Shown: positions 1-9,433 of the stretch, in pieces
Layout: every line of letters begins with the position of its first letter
Position numbering within the stretch: the first letter of the stretch is position 1
NCBI RefSeq assembly: GCF_013100865.1
Contig: NC_048302.1
Location: 92,232,204-92,296,203 of the forward strand
Reading direction: 5' to 3'
DNA: 64,000 nt
Source of the DNA: Trachemys scripta elegans
Taxonomy: Eukaryota > Chordata > Testudines > Emydidae
Notes under the pieces: generated by a model
What the model was told of the DNA's origin: nothing
What the model saw: the letters and a program-made list of their open reading frames with translations, nothing else
Databases searched by the model: none
Position numbers and translations under genes: made by a program

Positions 1-872
1 CAACTTGAAACCATTACTCCTTGTTCTGTCATCTGGTACCACTGAGAACAGTCTAGATCCATCCTCTTTGGAACCCCCTTTCAGGTAATTAAAAACAGCT
101 ATCAAATTCCCCCCTCATTCTTCTCTTCTGCAGACTGAACAATCCCAGTTCCCTCAGCCTCTCCTCATAAGTCATGTGCCCCAGACCCCTAATCATTTTT
201 GTTGCCCTCCGCTGGACTCGCTCCAATTTTTCCACATCCTTCTTGTAGTGTGGGGCCCAAAACTGGACACAGTATTCCAGATGAGGCCTCAGCAATGTCG
301 AATAAAGGGGAACGATCACGTTCCTCAATCTGCTGGCAATGTCCCTACTTATACAGCCCAAAATGCCGTTAGCCTTCTTGGCAACAAGAGCACACTGTTG
401 ACTCATATCCAGCTTCTCGTCCACTGTGACCCCTAGGTCCTTTTCTGCAGAACTGCTACCTAGCCATTTGGTCCCTAGTCTGTAGCAGTGCATGGGATTC
501 TTCCGTCCTAAGTGCCGGACTCTGCACTTATCCTTGTTGAACCTCATCAGGTTTTTTTTGGCCCAATCCTCTAATTTGTCTAGGTCCCTCTATATCCGAT
601 CCCTACCCTCTAGTGTATCTACCACACCTCCTAGTTTAGTTACTGCAAACTTGCTGAGAGTGCAGTCCACACCATCCTCCAGATCATTAATAAAGATATT
701 AAACAAAACTGGCCCCAGGACAGACCCTTGGGGCACTCCGCTTGAAACCGGCTGCCAACTAGACATGGAGCCATTGATCACTATCCGTTGAGCCCAACGA
801 TCTAGCCAGCTTTCTATCCACCTTACAGTCCATTCATCCAGCCCATACTTCTTTAACTTGGCAGCTAGTTCC
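1..872 (-). mobile_element. CR1 LINE fragment, antisense, continuing past the left edge
   Basis: Read on the minus strand this is the C-terminal reverse transcriptase part and 3' region of a chicken-repeat-1 (CR1) non-LTR retrotransposon. The 3' end lies outside the window to the left; the 5' end is truncated near base 872, as is usual for LINEs that insert by target-primed reverse transcription. The codon pattern is intact over long stretches but the reading frame is interrupted. No other gene is seen here. Confidence 0.93.
89..781 (-). pseudogene. CR1 reverse transcriptase remnant (C-terminal half)
   Basis: Two minus-strand reading frames (590-781 and 89-547) carry CR1 ORF2 signatures. The first has the RT motif GVPQGSVLGP followed by an FxIFIND-like block. 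The second has the CR1 thumb and C-terminal region, with LRPHLEYC, a WAPHYKKD block, LERVQRRATK and YEERLRELGLFSLQKRR. In an active CR1 the enzyme copies its own RNA at a nicked target. Here the catalytic box normally read as FADDTKLG is FAVTKLG (near 636-652), so both catalytic aspartates are lost, and a frame change separates the two blocks. It is a dead copy. Family assignment is very safe; the subfamily is not determined. Confidence 0.9.
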
Positions 873-1956
873 AGCTGTGGGAAGGGATGACTTGGCCCAT
901 GACTTTTGAAGAGCTCATGTTTTCTCTCTCCTACCCCCTCCCCTGCTCCTCCGTGTGGCTGGAAGCAGCGTGTCCCTTTCTGCCCACACAGTGTTGAAAG
1001 GCAACTAACACCTCCAGGTTACTGCTGGCCATCAACATAACCTGGCCACCTCTTAACCCCTTCCTGCCCATGCTGCAGCCGGGGGACAAGCCCGAAGGAT
1101 GCATTGTGCACCAGGCCCAGGGAACCGGACTGCAACCTGACCAGAGAGGTGGCTCAGCAGGGGAGGATGCCTAGGAGATGGAGCAGCCTGGCACTCCCTG
1201 GGCACAGGAACCAGGGCGGTGGGGTATGTGTGAAGAGGGTGATAAGCCTCTGCCCCAGGGGTTTCTGTGGAGCCTCCAGGGTTGGGTTGTGAACAGGCTG
1301 GAAATTGCTTTCCCCCAACTCCCGCCACTCCAGAGCTTAGCTGAGGGCTGGAGAGGTGCAGGTCTCAGCTCCTCCTGGCCAGCCCCCCGGGCTGGAGGGT
1401 GTTGGGTTTTCCTGGGGCGCCAGCCCAGCCAGAGGCAGTGGGGGAAGGAAGGAGCCTGCTGGCCAGGCTATTGGTGAGCTGAGTGCTCTAACCAGGAGCT
1501 GGTTCTCTGCACAGCGCTGGGAGTGGGACGCACCCTGCCAGGGGGGATATGGAGGAGTAACAGAGCTGGGGGGTGTGTGCAAAGGGCAAAGCAAGGAGAG
1601 GACAGTGAGGGGGGAGCACATAAAGGGTCAGTGGATGGACAGCAGAGGTGACACGTAACTGGCCGCTGTCTGACGCCTGCCCGCACTCACCAGCCATTGC
1701 GGCTCACATTGTGCAGCTAGTGCCAGCCGGAAATGGGACAGGGGTGGGGCCCTCCTGGCCAAGAGCCAGCATGCAGCAGGGGCTGTGCTGATGGACCAGC
1801 AGAGGAAGCGGCCAGCCCCGTACATTGCATCTTTGCCCTGCCACCAGCCTTTCACACCCACCCCCATTGCTGGCCACTGGACTCCCCCACTCACCACCAG
1901 TGGGCATGCGGCTGGCAAGCAGGGATCTGACCAGCAGCAGGACCCATCAGTACTGA
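873..1956. other. No gene recognised; GC-rich unassigned DNA
   Basis: This block is richer in G+C than its surroundings. It carries several overlapping short frames on both strands with low-complexity Pro, Gly, Ala and Ser composition, which is what GC-rich non-coding DNA produces. I see no domain, splice pattern or known repeat signature. It may be an unassigned repeat. Confidence 0.4.
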
Positions 1957-2074
1957 TAGGGGGAAGACAGAAAATGCAGGACAATTTGCCCGTTTATAAG
2001 AAAAAGTAGGGACACCTGCAGGAGGGCTTAAATATGGGACTGTCCTTTTAAAAACAGGACGTCTGGTTACCCTA
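1957..2074 (-). mobile_element. Mariner-type MITE, copy 1 (TA target site)
   Basis: A 118 bp interval (with flanking TA pairs) is related to the elements at 7154-7277 and 37488-37607. Its right end, CTGGTTACCC then TA, is the complement of the family terminus GGGTGACCAGA. The left end is more diverged (GGGGGAAGACAG). TA dinucleotides flank both ends. It shares the internal GGACTGTCC motif of the family. It has no coding capacity and must have been mobilised in trans. Confidence 0.75.
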
Positions 2075-3118
2075 CTTATCAATGTTCTTTAGTCTAGTTG
2101 TGCTGGAAATATAACAATCAATGATTACTTTGACGAGGATTGTTATGACGAGGAGAGAATTCCTAAATATTGAAATAGGAAAGCATCCATCCTTCAGTTC
2201 CTATAGACTGATCAAAGAAATGTGTGTGTTGACTAAAATGAGTATAGCAACCTAATGTACTAATACCAAGGGGAGATGACAGACCAAGCATTTGAAAAGT
2301 TATAGGATTTATTTTGATATTTACTGTTAAGAAATCAAGCAAGTAATGTGCATTTTCCCCCCTTTTCTTTTGCTGAAAGGAAAAACAGTCATTTGCCAAT
2401 CTACAGGAAAATCCCCAGACTCTTCCATCTTGTCTTGATACTGTTATCAGCCCCTGTAAGAGTAGAGGAAAAACTGTCTCTAGAAGTTATAAGCCTCTAA
2501 CTTTTCATTCTTATCTGAGGAAGTCCATATTTCATTTTTTCGTAACTTTAGCTATGACAAACTTCCATAAAATAAATGAGGTTTCCTGCATCGCACATGA
2601 AATAAGGCCTTACATAGCAAGATAGCCCAAACACTTAAGTCATTGGTTGAAATATTCTAAACAGACTCAGGGATTTAAATGGATCTTCCATTAGATGTAA
2701 TTCATTTAATTTTCACAATTGTTTTTCTTTTTATGGCATTATTTCATAGTGCACTTTTATTAAACAGAGGGAGGCAGAAGCTCCTGTAGTTTAAAGTGTT
2801 TGTTTTGGGGGGAAAATACCAAGAGTGCCTCACTTTTTTCCTCATATAATTTAAACATAGGAATGTGAGAGTCTCACTGCTAACAAAAGCTGCAGATTCT
2901 TTGTTCAAATGCTGTTTGTTTTTTAGTTAAATTGACAAGTTAAATTGACTAACATTTAAATAACTTTCTTTTTCTTGCCTGATATTTGCTGAGAAAAAAC
3001 AAAGGAAATCGCTGATTTAAATAAGTCAACTTTTGTTTTATGCCTGTTGAAAATGTTAATAGATGACTACATCAAACTATTTGCAGTATTTTATACGGAA
3101 GTGATAAGTTCTGTACGT
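2075..3118. other. No gene recognised; AT-rich single-copy-like DNA
   Basis: AT-rich sequence without an open frame of note, tandem array or repeat family that I can name. Confidence 0.4.
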
Positions 3119-3280
3119 CAGTGGTTCTCAAAAGCCGGTCTGCTGCTTGTTCAGGGAAAGCTCCTGGCGGGCTGGGCCGATTTGTTTAGCTGCAGCATCC
3201 GCAGGTTCGGCCGATCACGGCTCCCACTGGCCGCGGTTCACCAATGGGGGCTGTGGGAATCGGCGCAGGCCGAGGGATGT
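3119..3280 (+). mobile_element. Half of a palindromic hAT (Charlie-like) non-autonomous element, copy A
   Basis: The block starts with the hAT-type terminus CAGTGGTTCTCA and continues through a GC-rich arm (AAAGCTCCTGGCGGGC, then CCGCAGGTTCGGCC, then GGCCGCGGTT). A second copy of the same arm is at 5229-5424. The full family appears to be a near-perfect palindrome, because copy B reads into the complementary arm. Here only the first arm and the turn are present, and the Penelope-like element abuts directly at about 3281. Confidence 0.75.
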
Positions 3281-3345
3281 GCTTGGTGAAGATCTTGTAG
3301 GTGTTGGTCTTGTGTGGTGTGTCCGGGGTGGAAGCTGGAACAGTA

Positions 3346-4681
3346 TCCCTGATGATGACACAGCACAACTTGTTGCTGAGCTCAGCAACTTTATCCTCAC
3401 GCACAATTATTTCAAATTTGGTGACAATATGACCAGACCAGTGGCACCATCATGGGCACCCACATGGCCCCACAATATGTCAACATTTTTATGGCTGACC
3501 TGGAACAACGCTTCCTCAGCTCTCGTCCACTCACGCCCCTTCTCTACCTACGCTACATTGATGACATCTTCATCATCTGGACCCATGGGAAGGAGACCCT
3601 GGAAGAATTCCACCATGATTTCAACAGCTTCCACCCCACCATCAACCTTAGCCTGGACCAATCTACACGGGAGGTCCACTTCCTAGACACCACAGTACAA
3701 ATAAGCGATGGCCACGTTAACACCACCCTATACCGAAAACCCACCGACCGCTATGCCTACCTTCATGCCTCCAGCTTCCACTCCGGACACACCACACGAT
3801 CCATCATCTACAGCCAAGCGCTGAGGTACAACCGCATCTGCTCCAACCCCTCAGACAGGGACCAACACCTACAAGATCTTCACCAAGCATTCTCAAAACT
3901 ACGATACCCACACAAGGAAATAAAGAAACAAATCAATAGAACCAGACGTGTACCCAGAAGCCTCCTGATACAAGACAGGCCCAAAAAAGAAAACAATAGA
4001 ACTCCACTGGCCATCACCTACAGTCCTCAGCTTAAACCTCTCCAACGCATCATCAGTGATCTACAACCAATCCTGGACAATGATCCCTCACTTTCACAGA
4101 CCTTGGGAGGCAGGCCAGTCCTCGCCCACAGACAACCCGCCAACCTTAAGCATATTTTCACCAGCAACCATGCCCCGCACCACAACAACTCTAACTCAGG
4201 AACCAAACCTCGATGCCAACTCTGCCCACATATCTACACCAGCAACACCATCACAGGACCTAACCAGATCAGCTACAACATCACCGGCTCATTTACCTGC
4301 ACATCCACCAATATTATATATGCCATCATGTGCCACCAATGCCCCTCTGCTGTGTACATTGGCCAAACTGGACAGCCACCACGCAAGAGGATAAATGGAC
4401 ACAAGTCAGATATCAGGAATGGCAATATACAAAAACCTGTAGGAGAACACGTCAACCTCCCTGGCCACACAATAGCAGATGTAAAGGTAGCCATCTTACA
4501 GCAAAAAAACTTCAGGACCAGACTCCAAAGAGAAACTGCTGAGCTCCAGTTCATTTGCAAGTTTGACACCATCAGATCAGGATTAAACAAAGACTGTGAA
4601 TGGCTATCCAACTACAGAAGCAGTTTCTCCTCCCTTGGTGTTCACACCTCAACTGCTAGCAGAGCACCTCACCCTCCCTGA
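3346..4681 (+). pseudogene. PLE reverse transcriptase plus GIY-YIG endonuclease (frameshifted)
   Basis: Polyprotein remnant. In a first frame (about 3346-3434) it reads LVAELSNFILTHNYFKFGDN, typical of the PLE palm. The frame then shifts, and the open frame 3452-4681 (409 codons from its first Met; homology begins a little upstream at DQTSGTIMGT) continues. Visible parts: MAPQYVNIFM, then the RT active site YIDDIF (about residues 35-40 of this frame); a basic linker (KKQINRTRRVPRS); a CxxC-type region (CQLCPH, later CHQC); and GIY-YIG with VYIGQTGQPPRKRINGH followed by PVGEHVNLPGH. The protein would copy the RNA and cut the target. The N-terminal part of the RT is missing and there is a frameshift at about 3435-3445, so this copy is defective, although the 409-codon frame is notably intact. 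It contains no intron and is probably fairly young. Confidence 0.9.
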
Positions 4682-4742
4682 TTGAACTAACCTCGTTATC
4701 TCCATACTGATTTATACCTGCCTCTGGAAATTTCCATTACTT

Positions 4743-4782
4743 GCGTCTGATGAAGTGGGCATTCACCCACGAAACCTTATGC
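4743..4782 (+). ncRNA. Hammerhead-ribozyme-like motif in PLE tail
   Basis: CTGATGA (4747-4753), one extra A, a 5 bp hairpin GTGGG/CCCAC with a 6-base loop (4755-4770), then GAAA (4771-4774). This is the conserved hammerhead core order CUGANGA, stem II, GAAA. Flanking GCGT (4743-4746) can pair with ATGC (4779-4782) as a short stem I. A normal stem III is not visible, and there is an unpaired A before stem II, so activity is doubtful. Hammerhead motifs are a known feature of PLE terminal repeats. Confidence 0.5.
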
Positions 4783-5228
4783 TCCAATACTTCTGTTAGT
4801 CTTAAAGGTGCCACAGGACCCTCTGTTGCTTTTTACAGATTCAGACTAACACGGCTACCCCTCTGATACTTGTAGGGATGTGTTAGCATTGAAAATATTA
4901 GCCATTTAGGAGTAAATATCAAGTGTGAAACGTGAGTTTGGGTAGTTCTAGTAACAAACAGATCAAAAGCAAGTAATCTGAATTTTTTATGGATAATTCT
5001 TTTTGGTGGGTAATTCAGTGCTCTGTACATTAAAACATTAGTTTTTCCACTGTGACTGCCAGGAAACTGTTAGGATTTTTAAAGCTGAGGAAACAACAAT
5101 TTGTCTCTCAACCTCTTCACATAGTGAGATTGTACATAGGTGCTTTATAAGGAGAATACATTTATGTTTCGTTAAATGGGATTTATACCCATGACCTGCT
5201 AGTTCCAAGGTAAACTCGTTACCTACAG

Positions 5229-5424
5229 CAGCGGTTCTCAAAGCCGGTCCACCGCTTGTTCAGGGAAAGCCCCTGGCGGGCCGGGCCAGTTTGTTTACCT
5301 GCCGCGTCCGCAGGTTCGGCCAATCGCGGCTCCCACTGGCCGCGGTTTGCTGCTCCAGACCAATGAGGGCTGCAGGAAGGGCGGCCAGCACATCCCTCGG
5401 CCTGCGCCGCTTCCTACAGCCCCC
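5229..5424 (+). mobile_element. Palindromic hAT (Charlie-like) element, copy B
   Basis: Closely similar to 3119-3280: it starts CAGCGGTTCTCAAAGCC and holds the same GC-rich arm. It continues past the turn (CCAGCACATCCCTCGG) into the complementary arm (GCCGCTTCCTACAGCCCCC). The expected terminal inverted repeat on the right is missing; the sequence passes directly into a 27-base piece of PLE tail. The two copies lie in the same orientation about 2.1 kb apart. Confidence 0.75.
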
Positions 5425-5449
5425 ACAGGACCCTCTGTTGCTTTTTACA
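5423..5449 (+). repeat. 27-base fragment identical to PLE tail
   Basis: Bases 5423-5449 are identical to 4811-4837 inside the 3' tail of the PLE upstream (core ACAGGACCCTCTGTTGC). The fragment joins copy B of the hAT arm without a spacer. Confidence 0.7.
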
Positions 5450-5806
5450 TCCCTACAAAGCTGCTTAAGTATTGTGTTATGGAAAATTCCCCAAGGAGTA
5501 TAAAACAAAAACATTCAGTCAGTAGAATTTGCTAAACCAATCCCTCTTGGACTTGGATGCATATTTATTGATCCTAATGGGTGAAATTCATCTAATGGCT
5601 GAGTAAATGGGCTTTGTGTTGGGACTAAGCAGTGATTAGCACAGAAGTCCCTTCCAATGTACAGTCAGGCTGTGGGGTAGCAATACAGTCCAACTATGGC
5701 TGTTTTTCAGACTTGTTACGGCTGCTATTCCAGTCACTGTGGAGCATCCTCTGCACAGGAGGTCCTCGTAGTAATTTTTTATCAGTCTCTCCAACTTGTC
5801 CACTCT

Positions 5807-5830
5807 AAAATAAATAAATAAATAAATAAT
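5807..5830 (+). repeat. (AAAT)n microsatellite
   Basis: About six units of a four-base AAAT/TAAA repeat, immediately left of an antisense CR1 fragment. Confidence 0.9.
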
Positions 5831-5857
5831 ACAAAAAAGAGAAAGCGGGGGTGGCAA

Positions 5858-6185
5858 TACCTAGTACTAGACACAGTACTCCAGCTGAGGCATCACCAGT
5901 GCTGAGTAAAGCAGCACAATTATCTCCTATGTCTTTCATTCAGCACTCATATTAATACATCCCAGAATGATATTCGCCTGTTTTTGCAACTGCAGCACAC
6001 TGACTTATATTCAATTTGTGATCCACTATAACCCGCAGATCCTTTTCAACAGTACTACTGCCTATTACACAATGACAGGAGGGGAATCAAATCTCCATTT
6101 TAAGTGTAGTACTTTGCACTTGTCGTCTTTGATTTGAAGTCAACAAGATGAAATTCAGTCTTCAATTTGTCAGTCACTTTGGAGG
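5858..6185 (-). mobile_element. CR1 LINE fragment, antisense, old
   Basis: Matches, at lower identity, the same part of CR1 as 240-560: the antisense of the LEYC..FWAPHY coding block and onward (AGTACTCCAGCTGAGGC, ATCCTTTTCAACAGT, TTTGCACTTGTC). Both ends are truncated and no frame remains. Confidence 0.75.
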
Positions 6186-7153
6186 GCTATCTAAATGTGG
6201 CAATACAGCAAAATCCTTCAGTAACAGTGATAAAGAAATTAAAATGTGAATAGGCAGCTGGAAAGCTGGAATCATTCTCTGCTCTGAATATAGCAGCAGC
6301 AGTTTGCTCTTATGCAGCTGGCTTCCATTGTAATTCAGATTACATCTTCACCTACTCTCCCTCCGATATTAATGTGTCAGTTCAAGTACTTGTACTCTTG
6401 TCATAAATTTGATTAAAATAACATCTGGAGATACTTAATTTTAGAGTAGGATCTGGCGGTAATTGGTACCTTGAATGACTCTTTATTTTTTGCTTATAGT
6501 GGTGTGTGTGCCATATAGTAATAAATTGAAGGCCTAAGTTGGCTGGAAAATGGAAATCCCTTCCCACCAAAAACTTTGCATTATCCCAAGCTGGGATGAA
6601 TTGTCCCATGCAACCATGGGAAGGATTTTCAAACATAATTCTGTTCTGGAACAATCAAAACAATCTTTCAGTTGACTGTCACTCATGAAATTGAGCAATA
6701 TGTCAGCCCAGTGCTCAACCTCCCTCCTTCCCCACAACTCTGGCGCTGGAGAAGCAAAGAGGCTGCGCACTCAGCCTGCCCATCTTCCAGAGCCTGAGGT
6801 AGGGGGGAGGCAGAGAAGCAGAGCTCTCCACTTTTGCAGCGCTCCAAGAAAGCTTTTGTCAATTTCACTGTCAAAAGTGAAATCGGAGCCGTCTAGATGG
6901 AGAGACATCCTTCTCTCCTTACCTGCATCTCTCCCCACAAAAAGAAACAGAAATTCTTCAGCAAAACACATTTTCCCATTAAAAATTCAAGTTTTGCAAA
7001 AAAGGGCATATTTCATCAGAAAATCATTCCAATGAAAAATATTCAATCAGCACTATTGAAAACCATTTTCTAAAACTAATACTCTTAACATGGTGAAGAA
7101 TGAGCAGGCATAATACCAATTTTGGCTACTAGACACAATCACAAAGCCCCAGA
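6186..7153. other. No gene recognised
   Basis: Mixed-composition DNA with only short, mutually overlapping frames. No repeat family or exon that I can support. Confidence 0.35.
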
Positions 7154-7277
7154 TAGGGTGACCAGACAGCAAATGTGAAAAACTGGGACGGGGTGGGGGG
7201 GGTAATAAAAACCTATATAAGAAAAAGACCCAAAAAATGGGACTGTCCCTATAAAATTGGGACATCTGGTCACCCTA
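7154..7277 (-). mobile_element. Mariner-type MITE, copy 2 (TA target site)
   Basis: TA, GGGTGACCAGACAGC at the left, and GACATCTGGTCACCC, TA at the right. Terminal inverted repeat GGGTGACCAGA is perfect over at least 10 bases. Inside are GGACTGTCCC and a TATAAGAAAAAGACCC block, as in the other two copies. A duplicated TA is the target-site signature of Tc1/mariner transposition. Confidence 0.85.
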
Positions 7278-8190
7278 GCCCCAGAGGTGTCAGGCTTTGT
7301 CTTCCCCAAGCCTCCAGCTGCTGCTGTTACCTGTTATGCACTATGGCTCCTCTCAGACATCAGGGCACCAAAGTCAGCTTCCTTGGAGTTGCTGCAGGAT
7401 CTCTTGTGCAACAGCAACTGGAAAATGATCCAACTCTTGCCTACAATAGAAACTCTAACATCAGCAAGAGTCTAAAGAAATTAGTCCATTAGTAAATGAG
7501 GGGGATGATTAAACTATGACATGGAAATGTCCCACCCCCTCTGCTCCACACCCAGGCCCGGCTGCCGGGAACAGCATCTGAGCAGGCCAGTGCCCCACAA
7601 TCCTCGGCACACTTCCATCTTTCTCAGCCTCTGTCCCTGGTGGCCAGGCCTGCGAGAGGAGCAGGTGGGCCACTGCTGCCTCTCCAGCTGGGCTCTCTTT
7701 CAGGCAGCCGCTGAGTCAAACAGAGGAGCAGCCACCCTGTGAGAAGCAGCTCTGTTCCACCTCTTCTGTTCTCCCCCCACCCCCGGCCCAGCTGCTGGGG
7801 AGAGTGACTGAGTGAGCCAGAAATGTTCCGGGGAGGAGGCGCAGCAGGGGAAGGACAGAGCACTCCCTTCCCTGGCAGGCCGAGCAGAGCAAGCCCTGCA
7901 ATGGCAGCTTGGCACTTGCTGAAATCTGGGGCGCGGCACTTTACCCCGCATGCCCCTCCCTCTCACACATTGCCTCACACTTTGAGCAGTTTTCCACAAG
8001 GGGAAACTTGTGAAGGTTCTTCCCCCTTCCCCTGCCTTTAATTCCCTCCTTTTCGATTGTTACCATGGAGAAGGGTGATCTGGCCTTATATTGTACTTGA
8101 GGGGCCACAATTAAAATACTGTTTCTGCTTCTGAAAACTATATTGCCAGAAAGATGCAGATAAATTGCATGGAGGGCAGAGAGCAGCAAC
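7278..8190. other. No gene recognised; locally GC-rich
   Basis: GC-rich in 7.5-7.95 kb with short overlapping frames on both strands of low-complexity composition. No domain or known repeat seen. Confidence 0.35.
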
Positions 8191-8329
8191 AGATCTGATC
8201 AAGGGCTAGGGATAAATGTATAGCTTGGCTCAAGATGACTAAAGCTGTGGTGGGTTGTGATAACAGTCCACCAATATTTAAGAGAAAGGAAGAGGAGTTT
8301 AGTATGATATTTGCTCAATACCCCTGTTG

Positions 8330-8487
8330 AATGGGGCAGTACTATTATCCCCACTTGTCAGATGTGGAACAGAGAATCCTGAGTAGCTTGCTTAAGGTGA
8401 CACAAGTCTGTTATGGAGCAGGGAATTGAATCCTGGCTTCCCAAGTCCCAGACTAGAACCATAATCACTAGGACACTCTTCCACAAT
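8330..8487 (-). mobile_element. MIR-like CORE-SINE, antisense
   Basis: On the minus strand this reads as a MIR-type SINE: CCTAGTGATTATGG, then TTCAATTCCCTG, then GTCACCTTAAGCAAGC, then CTGACAAGTGGGGATAATAG. The order of the B-box-like region, the core and the LINE-like tail agrees with MIR. Diverged, so old. Confidence 0.7.
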
Positions 8488-8489
8488 GG

Positions 8490-9433
8490 CATACAATTTT
8501 GGTTTTTGAGCTTGGCATAACAGGACACCCTGACATTGAGTGAATGGAACTTCCTTGTGAATGAGAACTTCTACATTAAATTCAGCTAAACACTCTAAAT
8601 TTTAGACACCTATGACCACGGTTTCAGAGGTGATGACTCATCCCATCTCTTATTGTGATACCTCATTTTAATCAGGGGGAGCTCAGGTTACCCAGCACTT
8701 CTGGAAAAGAAGGCCACTATAGTGTGGATGCTGTGTTACAGTTAAGATGTGGTCAGAATTAAAATTTAATTTCAAATAATGGTCGCAATGTGACCAAGAT
8801 CTTATATTGTATCTGTGCCTTCAATCTCCCTCTCTCATTCTCCTTGGGTACAGCTGGCCACTTTCTTTCAAGTGGTCTTATATTACCATCTTTCCTTGAA
8901 GGTGGGTTTGTTCCAGACAGTTGGCTTCATGATAATTAGATGTCTCTTCCCATTAACTGGCTTTGCTTCTCAATGATTGAGCTGCTGCTTCTTGTCTACT
9001 GTTCTCGTTTTACAGCTCTCGGCTTGTTGCTTGAGCTGACATGTCAGTGGACTCCCTGACAACATCAAGTATCTCCTGCTGTTGCCTCTTTCCCCCAGCT
9101 GCTCTTTTCACTGTGCTTAGCTTTATGATTCTTGCTCATTAGCTGTTTAGACTATCATTTGGAATAAGTGATTCCGTTGTGACTTTTATTGCTAATTTCC
9201 TACAGAACTTACTGCATTTCTATTATATTGCTGGTCATAGATTCTGTCTCTCTAAAAGACTTTCATAGGTAGGCCACTGAAAAAAATTGTCCATGTATTA
9301 GCTACCGTGGTACTAAATTTCTGAGAGGACATTAAGGAAAACCTGAATACATTTCTTTGTGCAAATGTCTACATTTTTAAGTTTTGATACATAAACATTA
9401 CTTTGTCCCACAGTTGTAGGAAATAATCTTTGG
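8490..9433. other. No gene recognised
   Basis: No exon, repeat or RNA gene that I can support. Confidence 0.35.

Larger units (their letters stand above)
3281..4876 (+). mobile_element. Penelope-like retroelement (PLE), 5'-truncated with an inverted leading segment
   Basis: The element joins, in order: an inverted piece (3281-3339, antisense to 3860-3888 and 3770-3797 of the same element with about 62 bases missing between them); the 3' half of a reverse transcriptase; a linker; a GIY-YIG endonuclease; and a 3' tail of about 190 bases after the stop at 4681. The tail contains a hammerhead-like motif (4743-4782). The GIY-YIG domain after the RT is diagnostic of Penelope-like elements. Internal inversion and 5' truncation are common in PLE insertions. 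The left neighbour is a truncated hAT arm with no spacer. Confidence 0.9.

Noticed and set aside
3186..3406. Minus-strand frames overlapping the start of the PLE
   Set aside because: Antisense shadows of the hAT arm and the PLE; no features of their own.
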